Notes under the pieces: model-generated
Databases searched by the model: none
What the model saw: the letters and a program-made list of their open reading frames with translations, nothing else
Told to the model about the DNA's origin: nothing
Part shown: one piece after another, positions 45,900-57,231 of the stretch
How the letters are laid out: each line of letters starts with the position of its first letter
Numbering within the stretch: position 1 is the first letter of the stretch
Source of the DNA: Calycina herbarum
Taxonomy: Eukaryota; Ascomycota; Leotiomycetes; Helotiales; Pezizellaceae
Direction: 5' to 3'
DNA: 64,000 bases
Assembly (NCBI GenBank): GCA_001414485.1
Contig: LLEY01000027.1
Span: 186,001-250,000 of the forward strand
Translations under genes and position numbers: made by a program

Positions 45900-46118
45900 T
45901 CATTCATCATCATAATCCCCATAACATTCCATCTCAAAAGAACCGACACTCCTATCAAACGGCCCCAGAACCGGTCCGGAAGGAAACATCATCCAGAACC
46001 AAGGATCTTTATTCGCTAAATATGGTGTGTATTTTCTGTTGTATTTGAATATGTGGAAGACTTCAAGAGCGACGAGAAAGACAGAGAGGAGTGTCGAGGT
46101 GTGGGTTATTGGATCCAT
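45900..46118 (-). CDS. Small membrane-anchored protein, 72 residues
   Basis: ATG 46118 gives MDPITHTSTLLSVFLVALEVFHIFKYNRKYTPYLANKDPWFWMMFPSG and an acidic end (ECYGDYDDE). Residues of about 8-26 form one hydrophobic helix followed by a basic stretch, as in a single-pass anchor. The KYTPxLAxxxPWFW core is repeated in the region at 6997-7264 on the same strand 39 kb away. That similarity is the main support for it being a real gene family. No known domain. Confidence 0.5.
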   Translation of the reverse strand: MDPITHTSTLLSVFLVALEVFHIFKYNRKYTPYLANKDPWFWMMFPSGPVLGPFDRSVGSFEMECYGDYDDE

Positions 46119-47171
46119 GGTTAAAGATGGGAAGGAGGTTTGTTTGTGATGTATTTAAAATTCGAGGACTTGAGATGCCGAAGTCTGGGGAAATGGAGAG
46201 GGTGAGAGCTCTAGGCGTTGATACACTGGATTTCTGATATAATTCTAATACACAAGCATTCAGTAGCGCGCGACGGGCATGTTTTATGTGGAAAAGGGAT
46301 CGTCAAATTAGTAATAAGTGGTGTTGATTTCTCGCTCAGCTATATCTCACCATAAGAAATCACGAAATTGATTCTTCAAAAGCAGTAGGAAATTTTGTTG
46401 GGATGTCGGGACAAAAAGAGATATATTTTACTACTGCCCTTTGTCCAGAACTCTCAAATACATCTCACGGCATCTCACAAGCAAGGTTTGATTTGAGTAA
46501 TTTGAAAATTCGCATTCTTAAGACGACAATTTCGTTCTCTGCCTATTTTCCCACACACAAGCAGCGGTATGATTCCTCGCTCTCTCCATATCCCCTCAAT
46601 ACTATGAAGGTCCCCTCCATCTCAAAGCCTTGGAGACACGCAAACAAAAATGCATTCCCTCCATACCCCCATCCCAGCCCCCAAAATGACCAAGCAGGAA
46701 CAAGTAAACAAGCAAAAAACCACGGACGCACCACGCCTGAAAATGCAAAGAAAGTGTCCTCCACCCCACCCATCCATCCATTTGTATGTATTGTGGTATG
46801 GCAAGACTTCATAAAGACCCCAGTCCTGACAACAACCTTTATTCGAAAGTAAAGTAAACCACCCCATCCCAAGAACTCCATTGCAATGCCATTGTGCGAA
46901 AGAGTTGAGTAAATCGAATTTTTCCTCCCCAGACAAATAGCCATTCGTCTCATCGATTCGAGAGGAAGGACGTAAATAGGACCATTCATCAAGTATGTAC
47001 CGGCCGGTATGAGATGCAAGAGGCCGTAGTTTCGTGTATATGCAAAAACCCCAAGTCCATCTCACTCTCATCGTCGTCCATCGACGACATGAGAAGCAAG
47101 AAAAACACAAACAAGGAAAAACAGAAAAAGACGTGTAAAAATCGAAGAAAAAGGAGAATCAGAAACGAACA
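46119..47171. other. Promoter side of the small ORF and 3' flank of mpe1
   Basis: About 1 kb. Frames at 46403-47110 on both strands are not supported. Poly-A/AT-rich sequence just right of 47060 fits the mpe1 3' UTR. Confidence 0.45.
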
Positions 47172-49182
47172 TCACAATTCCCGATAATCACTAGGTCTCG
47201 TCCGTCTCTGCTTCCCCTGATGCCGATGCGGATTCACCGGTTTCCGAAAATACGCATTATCCTCTTCATTCGGCAGCGGCTCCGCAAAGATCGTCTTTTG
47301 CTGATTCGGAAAGCCATTTGCAACTCCTTGTCCATGCTGATGTCCTCCATTCATATTTCCATTCATCCCACCATTCATACCACCACCATATCCTCCATGT
47401 CCACCGCCATTATTATTGTTATACATGCCATTCATATTCGGGAATCCACCAAACATCATCGGATTCATCCCTCCCATCCCCATCATCATGGGATTCATAC
47501 CACCGTTCATACCCATCATCGGATTCTGGAAGTTCTGACCGAAGAAGGCGTTTTGTTGAGACATGTCGAAGGGCATGGCAGGGAAATTGGGCATACCACC
47601 CATGTTATTCATCATGGCTTGCTGTTGCTGTTGTAACATGGCTTGTTTCTGGGCTTCTTGTTGTTGCATTGCCTTTGGACCCTTGGGTATTTTAGGATTC
47701 TCAAGTAACTCATCCGCTGGTCGTTTCTTTGACGGACCTGATGGACCCGATGGACCCGAAGGACCTTGGGTGTTGGTGGCGTTGGCTGGTCCAGATGGAG
47801 GTTTGGGTGATACCTTTTTGGATGGTGGTGATTTCGAAGTGCCCTTTAACTGAGCGATTGGTCTTGGTGATGGCGATTTAGTTTTTCTTTTCGCCTCCAC
47901 AATGGCGGCTGGCGTCAAATCGCGTTTTACGACAGCAGCTGGACTTTTAGATCTTTCTTTTGCCTCAGCTTCTCTCTTGGCGGCATTCTTCTCATCCAAG
48001 TACTCCTTAATCTTCTTGGAAGTCTCATCGTCAGGCTTAAGATCATCAATGAGAACCCCATCAGTGTGGCATCCAGGGCAAGTAAAATCGCTCTCGATGA
48101 GCGCGTTAGTGATGCATTCATTGCAATACGTCTTCTCACAACAGGGCGTCTTCATTGGGTCTATGAATATTCTCTTGTCGATCGAACACTCCAGTCCTCT
48201 ATCCTGTAATTCCTTGTCCCCAGCAGCTGCTGCCTTTTGCAATGCAGCGGAAGATTTTGTTTTGGCTTGAAACTGTTCCCACGATGCCTTGTCTGGCTCA
48301 GCAATTACAAAGTCTCCCTCCGCATTAACCATGACACCTGATGGTAATTTTTCATCCGTTGTGCCATCATTATTCGTCAATGCCGATGGTTTCTCGACAG
48401 TCTTCAAAAAAGAACGTGGAATACCAGTGGTGCGCTTCACTCGAGGCTTGTTGTCAAAGTTTGGATCATCATTCGTGGGACACACTTGAATCCAATGTCC
48501 CTTATTTCCACATCGATAACATATGTACCCAACCGGAGGTTCATGATCCGGCACATTTGCTGATGCCTGTCCCTTCTTTCCACCAGGTCCAGTTCGGAGC
48601 ACCGGGGTTTGCCTAGATCATGTTAGAACTACTCTATCATCGTTGGGAGATCAATTACTTACGAAGCCATCTCCTCTTGTTGGGCGGACCACTGTGCCCC
48701 TTGAGCCTCAAACATTGCCGCCATCTTTTGCTCTTCCGTCATGCCAGCATGTATTTGTGTAGGAGCTACAGCTGCTGTTGATTTCGCGGCTGCTTGTTTC
48801 CCGTGTGGTTCTTTTCGTGACGAATTCTTCGCATGAGTGGGTACTTTGCCAGACATGTATCGTGCCGCTCTGCCTGCGCCAGGTTTGGTAGGAGGAAGTC
48901 GGCGAGCGACAACGGAGGTTGATCGTGGGATGATGGTTGTATCGTCATCGTATACTGGGTTTAAGGGTTAGCATTGATTGAAATCGATTCATGGGACGGT
49001 CACTACTTACCATCTTTGCCATCTTCAGAGTAGATTGCGAGGTCGAAATCTGTTCCATCACCTAAACCGCTCTTGATGATAATATCACGTTTGAGCTCAA
49101 AGACAGATATACCAGTACCATCAAACTCCACTCTGGAGGGCTCCTTTTGGGACTTGAACTTGAAAAACACAGAGGACGCCAT
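47172..49182 (-). CDS. mpe1: Mpe1/RBBP6-type cleavage and polyadenylation factor subunit
   Basis: Three exons: 49182-49011, 48954-48663 and 48612-47172, giving 634 residues. The N-terminal DWNN ubiquitin-like domain (MASSVFFKFKSQKEPSRVEFDGTGISVFELKRDII..DFDLAIY..VYDDDTTIIPRSTSVVARRLPP) spans about residues 1-78. A CCHC zinc knuckle follows (CYRCGNKGHWIQVC, about 186-199), then a RING/U-box-like cluster (CSIDKRIFIDPMKTPCCEKTYCNECI..FTCPGC, about 297-336). The C-terminal half is low-complexity, with GPSGPSGP repeats, a glutamine stretch and Met/Gly/Asn-rich repeats. Mpe1 is a core subunit of the CPF nuclease module that processes mRNA 3' ends. Exon joins are fixed by the DWNN and TPVLRTGPGG readings. 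Length and domain order match filamentous-fungal homologs. Confidence 0.95.
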
Positions 49183-51444
49183 GATTCCTTATTGATGGTG
49201 GAATGATGCGTCGAAGTTGGCGATCGTAACTACCGGTCGGGGTCAAGTCGAGGAACAAAGGAAGCTTAGAGAGCAGTATTTAAAGTAGCTCGAAGATTAG
49301 TGTGTCGCAAAGAGAAAGGAAAGGGGCAGTTATTTCGTGAATGCGACCGGTGCAAGATCAAGATTCTTCTTTTTTTTCCGCTCAGGAGAACGATGTGAGA
49401 AATCAAATCTGATTGCAATCACTGGAGAACAACTCTTGTGATAAGAACAAACTTTGAAGAGAAAGGAGAAGATGTACAAGATTGCAGAAAACTGCTAGTG
49501 CGATGATTTGTGATTGTAGACTCCCTCCGCGACAAACAAAGCGACGACAAAGCAGATTCCACCGCCCAAGTGAATGATTCCTCTCTCCCACACCAATAAT
49601 TATCCCTTCCCACTTCCCAGACTGTACTGTAGCGATCGAGATAGTTCTCGAGGTAGCGCGAGTTCGATGTGATAATCGAGAGACGATGTAGTGGTCGACA
49701 CACTGTGTTGTGGCGATTCGTTTGATGGCGGAAGGTTGTTGAAAGATGAGATGAGGAGAAGGAGGGCAGAACTGGAAGGGCTAAAAGGCAAGTGGGTCGC
49801 CTCAGGAACAACAGTCACGTGTGAGCTAGTCCGCATTTGGAATATCACCTTCGGCAAAACAATCTCCCTCAGATTTATGCATTTATTCAAACCTGCTGGT
49901 ATGAGTGAATACCAGATCAATCAACGCCTTAAAATTCACAGTATCATCACCTATACAACTTGCACGTCATGATCAATCATATCCTCCATCTTTCCCGTCC
50001 AGGTTCAATCGTAGATTGAAGAGGTGAACTTCTTGCTGTTGCTATTGAGGTATGGAAAGGAAGACGAGTTGATTTATGGCTTCCATTGATTGGTTCCGAG
50101 TCCACTAAATAGGTGTCTAGAAGAGAGGTTAGCAAAAAATACATCAGGGAATACAAGATCAAGGAAATGGATGCAAAAGCCAAGGAAGTCACCCGCTGAG
50201 GAAGTCGTTCCTTCCCCCGGATTGTCTCGACTGATACACAGTCCGCCAATAAAATGTCGACATGGCGGTCGTTCCTCTCCAAAGCCAAAGCAAAATCAAA
50301 TCGGGCCTAGGCTACCTAGGTCTAACCCAATCCAAAGATCAACTTGGGAAAGTGTTGAAGTATTGAGGTGTTGAGGGTCGAGGTCAGAGTCGCTTCATCT
50401 ATCCAAACTATCTCTCTACAAACTCCCCCCCGCGTATCAAGACTAGAAGGAGAGAGAACTTCAAATATGGTGCTTTCGGGTGTGAGGACAATCCTAAAAT
50501 GTAACAACCTGGAAACTGACGTTGAAGCGCAAGCTGGTCGAGAGTTTATTCTGGAGGTTGAGTTGAGAAGGAAAGAGTAACCCTGATGATGTCTCCCTAG
50601 GTAGGGGCTAAGTCAAGGGACGACGAGATTAAGGGTGAGAATAACCTCGAGAGTCGAGACAGACCGGAAGCAGGACGGGTAATATGAGGAGTCGTGCTTT
50701 CCGTTCGAAGAGACCGGGTACTCATTGATCACACCTCACTCTTTACTGCAGATGTGCCAGAAATTGTGATCCTCGTATTTCTCCGCATCCCCAGAGAGTT
50801 ATGTACCGGTTTCACATCAAAAAAGAAGCTTGTCAGGCATCCCGCTCCAGTACAATGACCTATTTTTGGTTCTCATTTTGATATCAAGGAGAATACTCAA
50901 CAATGTTAAGCTGTGCTCGGATAGAAGAACAAAGGACAGAACCCTTTTGCTGTGCGCTCTACGATTGCTTATCGTAATAGCCGTTGAACTGGATTTTGTG
51001 CAGGCTTACCTTCCAAGAGAATACGGCACCGCTGCAAAAGAGTTTAAACGACCAATTAGAAGCTTATGCTTCGTCAGAAACAACATTCAGTGGATCGATA
51101 GGTGTTACTTGGTGATATTGTCGCATGTGGCAATTTGAAACCCCTCTTGATGTGTCGCCCATCGACTGATCAGAGGAAATTCTGTTTGAGTATCTTTGAG
51201 AAGAGGCGACAATATCTCTCCACTGAAAAAGGTCTCGACCAGCGTTTCTAGAAACAATTCCTACACAGTACTTGATGGAACGAAGTAGAACAGCAAGTAT
51301 GTCTTTAACCATAAAGCCTCCAGTTGACCTCCAGTTGACCACCGTCGATTTCTCTTTTCTTCCTCCTCTCAAACAAATATTCATACCATCAGCTCGGGTA
51401 CCTACTTCTAAAACACTTGATATTCTTCCCACATCTTCATCAAC
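49183..51444. other. Intergenic, no gene seen
   Basis: About 2.3 kb: mpe1 promoter on the left, leader of the small ORF on the right. Open frames (such as 49419-49920 and 51064-51432 on the minus strand) lack supportable features. Confidence 0.45.
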
Positions 51445-51687
51445 ATGTCTTCAAGTTTAAACGAACACAGGAGAGAAGCACAAGAGTACATTCTTCGCGC
51501 CTTTATACGACTTGAAATAGCGCGAGAATTGGCACAGGCAATGAGGGAATGTCACAATGCGAGATCAAGATACAGAAGCGTTAAACAAGAACATGATGAA
51601 CAAGTTAGAAAGTTGGAGGTGGCTGAGGAACACGCTAGATGGATAGAGCGCAGCGCTTTATCATCGACGCGGGATGATTCTGCATAG
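51445..51687 (+). CDS. Small coiled-coil protein, 80 residues
   Basis: ATG 51445 gives MSSSLNEHRREAQEYILRAFIRLEIARELAQAMREC and the frame closes at 51687. Nearly the whole sequence is amphipathic helix with arginine and glutamate. No signal peptide. It is followed 477 bp downstream by a similar-style ORF on the same strand, also starting MSS. No family recognised. Confidence 0.45.
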   Translation: MSSSLNEHRREAQEYILRAFIRLEIARELAQAMRECHNARSRYRSVKQEHDEQVRKLEVAEEHARWIERSALSSTRDDSA

Positions 51688-52164
51688 CTCAGTTACCAAA
51701 TTCGAATATGTTCGAGAGGCACAGATAGATAACAGCTTTTGGAACTGTATGGAAATCTAAATAAAAGCCTTAGCGAAAGACCCCATCTCAAAGCAGACTT
51801 TTATCCGTTTTGGTGTGTTTTTCCAAGATGACATGAAACTTTTTGTTATGGAGTGTAAAGCTCAGAAACGTGGCTATTGAGATTACGGCATTAAGGGTAA
51901 AATGGATAGCTTCATGACCTTCAGAACCATGCATCTGACGCAATATATGAGTAGCTACTTGACCGAAAGAAAGGAGCTCTGACGAGAAAGTTCTATGACG
52001 TGTGCGAAGCAATTCGTATCCTGCAACTTGAAACAACATGTTGTAAAGGGACGATCTCTCTCTCAGCTGTATTTAAAGCCACAGATTGCTCTCAAGAGAT
52101 TTTCAACTTCTCACAGAAATCTCGATATCACCTCCAACCAAACCACCTTTGATTTCCCTACCAA
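51688..52164. other. Gap between two small ORFs
   Basis: 477 bp. A TATTTAAAG sequence near 52070, about 95 bp upstream of the next ATG, could be a TATA element. Confidence 0.35.
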
Positions 52165-52521
52165 ATGTCGTCAAATTCAATCACAGAATGGCAAGCTGCG
52201 ATGGAGCGCGTCGACCTCGTCAACAACGAATATGAAAGAAGGTGTACGGGGTATCAAATGGCACGGAAGGATCTGTATGATTTGCGTCGAGAGGAGCAAG
52301 ATATGAGACAGCATCGCGTACAACATTCTCCTTTGGAAGAAGTAAGGATGGAGTATCAACGGGTACTGGACAAAGAGAAAAGTTTGAGCTCAAGAATTAT
52401 GAGACTTGGGAGGGCATTGCGCGAGCAAGCTGCGGATAGGGAAAAAGCGGTTCAGCTCACCCAATTAGTGAAGTACTTCTCATCACTTCCCGAAAGCAAA
52501 GACTCCCCATCCGGCGTGTAG
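52165..52521 (+). CDS. Small coiled-coil protein, 118 residues
   Basis: ATG 52165 gives MSSNSITEWQAAMERVDLVNNEYERRCTGYQMARKDLYDLRREEQDMRQHR and ends SSLPESKDSPSGV. Two helical blocks (about 8-50 and 56-105) with heptad-like hydrophobic spacing. No membrane segment or signal peptide. The frame is clean and a TATA-like box precedes it. No family recognised. Confidence 0.5.
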   Translation: MSSNSITEWQAAMERVDLVNNEYERRCTGYQMARKDLYDLRREEQDMRQHRVQHSPLEEVRMEYQRVLDKEKSLSSRIMRLGRALREQAADREKAVQLTQLVKYFSSLPESKDSPSGV

Positions 52522-52894
52522 AAAGTTGAGAAGGTGGCTTGAGCATAGAGTAGCTTCGGAACCAAGGAAATGAAATTGATGACTTCTGTTCTGCTGAGTT
52601 CCGCTTGGGTTTGCCCAATTTTTTTTTTGGATAGAGACGTAAAGATAAATAGTACCAGTCGTAAGATGTCCGATCATTACTCTCCGGCACTGTTCTATCT
52701 TATTGTTCGACTATTCTCGCACGACTCTAAATGTTGTTTTAGAGGATTTCGGAGAAATAAGAAGCCGACTTTCTATTCTTCTACACTTTCTCGAACGACA
52801 ATTATAATTGTTCTAGACTATTTTAAGCAATTCAAAGTAAGTTAGGTGCCGGAGAGCAATAACCACTTCTCTCAATTGAAGATCCACGCATGAA
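52522..52894. other. Gap between small ORF and DUF6604 gene
   Basis: Holds the 3' flanks of two converging genes; nothing else seen. Confidence 0.45.
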
Positions 52895-55772
52895 CTATAT
52901 CGAACGCCTTCCAGTTTCACTATCTAAGAACGCTTGAAGACTGTCACTAGCCACCTTCAGGTTAACATTACTGTATGATAGAATGTTGCTCCAGGTTTTG
53001 GCATTACGATCAAGCGCCTCCCCCGCTTTTGCAGCATCTGGATGCTCCATCAATATGCAACTCACGAGTCTGAGCGCCATGGATTTATCATCTATCATCA
53101 TGCTTTCTTTTAAAATCATTGCTAAGGAAGGTTGGATCAAGCGAAACTCCAGGGCGCTGGAAGCATCCTCCCGCGACACGATGTTGTATAGACTGTCAAA
53201 TCCATTATCGGCATTATTGATAAAATAAATCCGAAGGCTGCTCAGAAAGTTTGCACAGTCGATGTGTAGAGAGAGATAGTCGAAATGTAATTCTGGAATG
53301 TTCTCAGATAATGCTGCTCCGAGAACCATGAGTAGTTCATTCGAGGGAAGCTTTCGCTGGCTCACCCAGCCTTCAGCATATTTGACCAGATAGGAATGCT
53401 TGCCCTTTTCATTGATAGTAGGCTTCATGGAAGCTAGAAGTGCATCAATTTTGCCAATAGACAAATCAGCGCGCTTTTCCAATCTCGTGTATCGGCCTTC
53501 GAAAATATCATGGATCGGAAGTGTCTTGCGCAAACGTCTGGATCCTGCAGCCTTGATACTTTCTATTGGTTGGCGTCTTCCATCGGTGATGGCTCTGGTC
53601 TTGCCAGCAAAGTTGACGGCACTTGTACCTAATACCATCTGAAACCGTATGAAGAAGTCTCTGGGGTTTGTGGGAGTAGAGCCAACAAACAGACGTTGAG
53701 CTCCGTGAATAAAAATAACCTGATCCATTCCTGGCCACTCGCCTGCGAAAAGACCCGATTGTTTTGCCGCATTGTACAAGTGTGCACATGCTAAAATCGA
53801 GTCGTAACAATTTGTGAAGCAAATCTGCACTTGGCGGTAAGAGTGGTGCATCCAGTATTGCATCAGGCCACAGAGAAGCGGGTGATTTTTGAGGAGGAAA
53901 TATGGAGGACACATTCTATCAAAAACGGAATCGGCAACTTTCTGCTTGGCTTGTTTTTTGATGGCGAAAGCAATAAGGTCTTTCTGTAGCCATTCGTCAT
54001 TGAACTTTGTCAACAGGGTTAACTGAGGATCGTTGTGGGCATGCCAGATCTTGGACTTGCCCGTAATACCGCGAGAAAATTCAAAGTATTTCTTCATGTT
54101 GAGAGAAATTTCAGAGCCAGAATGTTGAAGCTCAGTAAAAGCATTTGATGACTTGGTTCCAAGGACATGTCGAATATCCAACAGGATTTGAAAAGCCAAG
54201 TTAAACCACAACGGTATTGTTTTCTTCTCGCTCTCCTCGATGCTTCTGATTGCTCTCGTAATATCGTCTATTGCAGTTGGCATTTGCATCTTGAATATTG
54301 TCAAGTTGTGTAAATGTGACAATAAAATCTGTGAGAAAATCCTGTCTTGAAATATCTGGTCTCTCGCGTTCAGATCATCGTAGTGGGCATCCAAACCAAT
54401 TCCAGCGTCCTCATTTGACCCGCAAAAGCTCAATTGCTTCCAACTAGTTGTTTCAACCCATTCCTCCACAAAAAGGCTTGCGGTCTTGCAGAAAATGTCC
54501 GCTTCGTAATGATTGGCCATGTTAATTATATCCTCTTCATCCTCCAAGTCCTCCGTATTCTTGGCGACATGGCAATAAACCCAGTGGATCAGATTTTCTT
54601 CATCAGGAGCATCCTCATGTCGACTATTGTTGATCTCTTCGAGTAATTCCGATGCAGCTCGTTGGATGAGCTCAATGGCAGTATTGGTTATCAGAGATAC
54701 CGCCATCAAGCTGTCTATACCATTGCGATAATCCTTCCAGGCTTCCCGCAAAATGTCACGTGTCAAATTAAAGTCTTGGAAGAAGAAAATGCAGGCAAAG
54801 AGAACCTCGTCGTGACCGGCAATATCGTACTTTGCGACATGGGCTGATGTTTGGGTTGTAAGAGAGACGAGTTTTCCTAAGAATGTGTGAATATATAGCA
54901 ATTACATCTATTCTCCGAAAAGCTTTAAAGGAATCATGAAATCCACTTCCTAATTCTCCAAAATTCCTCGCACAACGCTTTAAATGGCCCAAGAATGTCC
55001 AAAGAAATATAGGGAGGGGCGTACGAAGAGCAAAGCTCGGGATTCTTACCTGTAATGTTTTTATTTGTCGAGTCAATAGCCTGGTCAGGGGTACTTTCCG
55101 TCTCTTCTACATTCAACGTCGCAAACGAGTTGGTCGTGACCTCTTGGGCGCTTGTTGGTGTCTTCTCTTGCTTTTGAGACGCCTTTTTGCCAACACATTT
55201 CTTCAAAATATCTCTGACGTGGCTGAGAACACTGATGAAAAACTCGTGGCCGTGGTCATGGCCATGATTGTCGCAATTGGCATGATGAGCCTCTTCTTCT
55301 GATCCACCAGCACTACGAAGCCAAGCTGAAGCCTCCTTCCGGAGCATGATAACGTTCCCAAGAAGAGTGTCTCTGTTCGAAAACTAAATCAGCCGGGGAC
55401 AAACGTCCAAGAGTGGGAATCTTACATAGAATCGGGAACAGGTACTTCATTATCAGCAATGAGTTGAGCCAACTTAGCAAAGTCGCTGATCTGGATTTCA
55501 TAGTCACCATGACTGTTTACTTTCGCTGAACCTTCGCTGGCTAAAGAGCTGGTCAGCCATATATTTCCACCAAGGCATATCACTTGAAGCTTACCATTCT
55601 TGTTTTTGGGTTTTCGTTTTCTTCCTCCATTTACCCCCTTCTTACTAGGCGAAGGAATTCCAGGCAATATCTCATTGCTCAAAGACCTCGCCTTTTGCAC
55701 TAGCCATCAAGTGAATTCTCTGGTGCCCAACTTGTACCGCTTGTAGGTGTTGAATCCGAGCTCAGGTGCCAT
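52895..55772 (-). pseudogene. DUF6604-type fungal protein with in-frame TGA at codon 22
   Basis: Four exons: 55772-55595, 55540-55426, 55372-55050 and 54876-52895. All phases agree and give 866 codons. The start MAPELGFNTYKRYKLGTREFT..WLVQKARSLSN is the YKxYKxxTxxxxxWL opening of the DUF6604 domain. Later blocks also fit: TLLGNVIMLRKEASAWLRSAGG, DEVLFACIFFFQDFNLTRDILREAWKDYRNGIDSLMAVSLITNTAIELI and the long helical C-terminus. The only defect is TGA at 55709-55707, between FT and WL. No other in-frame ATG occurs in exons 1 or 2, so a truncated product could only start in exon 3 (MLRKEASAW). A 38-bp intron removing the stop would also remove the conserved motif. The family is expanded in fungi, with no known biochemical function. 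Recent nonsense mutation is the simplest reading; stop readthrough is possible. Confidence 0.75.
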
Positions 55773-57231
55773 GGCTACGGTAGTGGCATTTACTGGGTAC
55801 TGAAAAGAATTGAATAGCTTTTCTTTGGAATGAAATCAAAACGAGCTGGAAAAGCAAGTATTTGGTACAGTGTTGACAGGTGTGGATGCAAACAAACAGG
55901 CACTAAGATACTTTTGGAGAAAAAGCCAAGACCGCAAATCGCGGAAAATCGATGATCCGCCACGATGATCCACGGATGTAAATTAAAGCGGCTGAAAACA
56001 ATATGTCAGGTTCGTACCTATTCTAGTTCAGTGTTCCAACTATCTAGGGTAATTCGGAGTAATTACCCTAAATATTTGGAACAATGTAGAATAGTTATAC
56101 GGGTCGGGTATTTAGAACAATCAAGTTTTGCTGTTTTAAAGTATTTGGGGTAATATCGTGCCCAGCCCTTCCAAGTACAGTGTCTGCCGATACAGTGCGA
56201 CAAAAGGTCCGTTCCACTCGAGTTCTCGGGAATTGATGAGTACTCTTCCTTTCCCTGTACATTGTATTTAATCGTATTCCAATGAGTTCTTTAGTTAGCA
56301 TGAAGATCCAAGTGAGGAGAATTTCTTCCAAAGGTCTGTTTGATGGTTTCACGGCGTTATATTTGAGGGCTGGAGAGATGGCTCGTTTGGTGAGGATTTT
56401 TGAGAGAGGGCTTAGGGCTACCTCCCTTGGCTTCTAAATTTTGGTAACTGAGTTGGGATTTTAGTAGAAAAAACAGGCTGTAGACAGTAGTAAATCCATC
56501 TTAGGAGTTGTTTTGGACATTGTTCTCTGTACGCTCTGCCTCATTGTTGAATTATTCAACGAGGTCTGGGGGAACATTTTGGGTTCTCCGAACTCGTTCT
56601 GTTTAATCCTTGCTTCATGGACGCACGCGGCCGAGGAGAGCAATGACTGGTACCATTGGTCTTATCTTACCTAGTCAAGAGTCATACATGGCGTGGGGAG
56701 AATGGAGCTATCACACTGAATGAAAAAAAAGCTAGGGATACTAGGCAGCTTGGTTTTCGGATGACAATCAATTATCATTATGCGCACATAAATGATAAAG
56801 TGTGAGAGCGGGAGCGTCGAACTACAAGACTTGGTTGACTTTACATGCTTTCCAATCAATGTTTTGGGAAAGTTCAAAGAGACACGGAATCGATCGGGAA
56901 ACATGCACATTGTACAACTCCCTCTAATTGGCAATATTGAGCGAAATCATACCTTGAGATGCAACTCTGACAGCTGCATACTTAAACCACCAATGGGAAA
57001 CGGTGGGCGGCGTTGACTAGCTGAAATTTTGGCGAAAGGCTGCCACGAATTCCCCCCTGTTGTCTTCAAGCTGACACATACTCTTCCCAAGGCGGAGTGC
57101 TGAGGTGTATGGGTTTGCAGCCTCCACCACAAGATATAACCGATACTGTTTCTCCCATCGGCATTCATTGCTTTCTTTTTTAAGGCTCACTAATACAAAG
57201 CCAAGTCAGAAGAAGGATCGCTTGTTCAAGT
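55773..57231. other. Divergent intergenic region, no gene seen
   Basis: About 1.5 kb between two outward-facing large genes. Around 56040-56160 there is a GGTAATT/AATTACC hairpin and a repeated TTTRGAACAAT box. Confidence 0.4.

Noticed and set aside
55708..55745. 38-bp intron that would remove the TGA of the DUF6604 gene
   Set aside because: Too short, and it would delete most of the conserved YKxYKxxT....WL motif.
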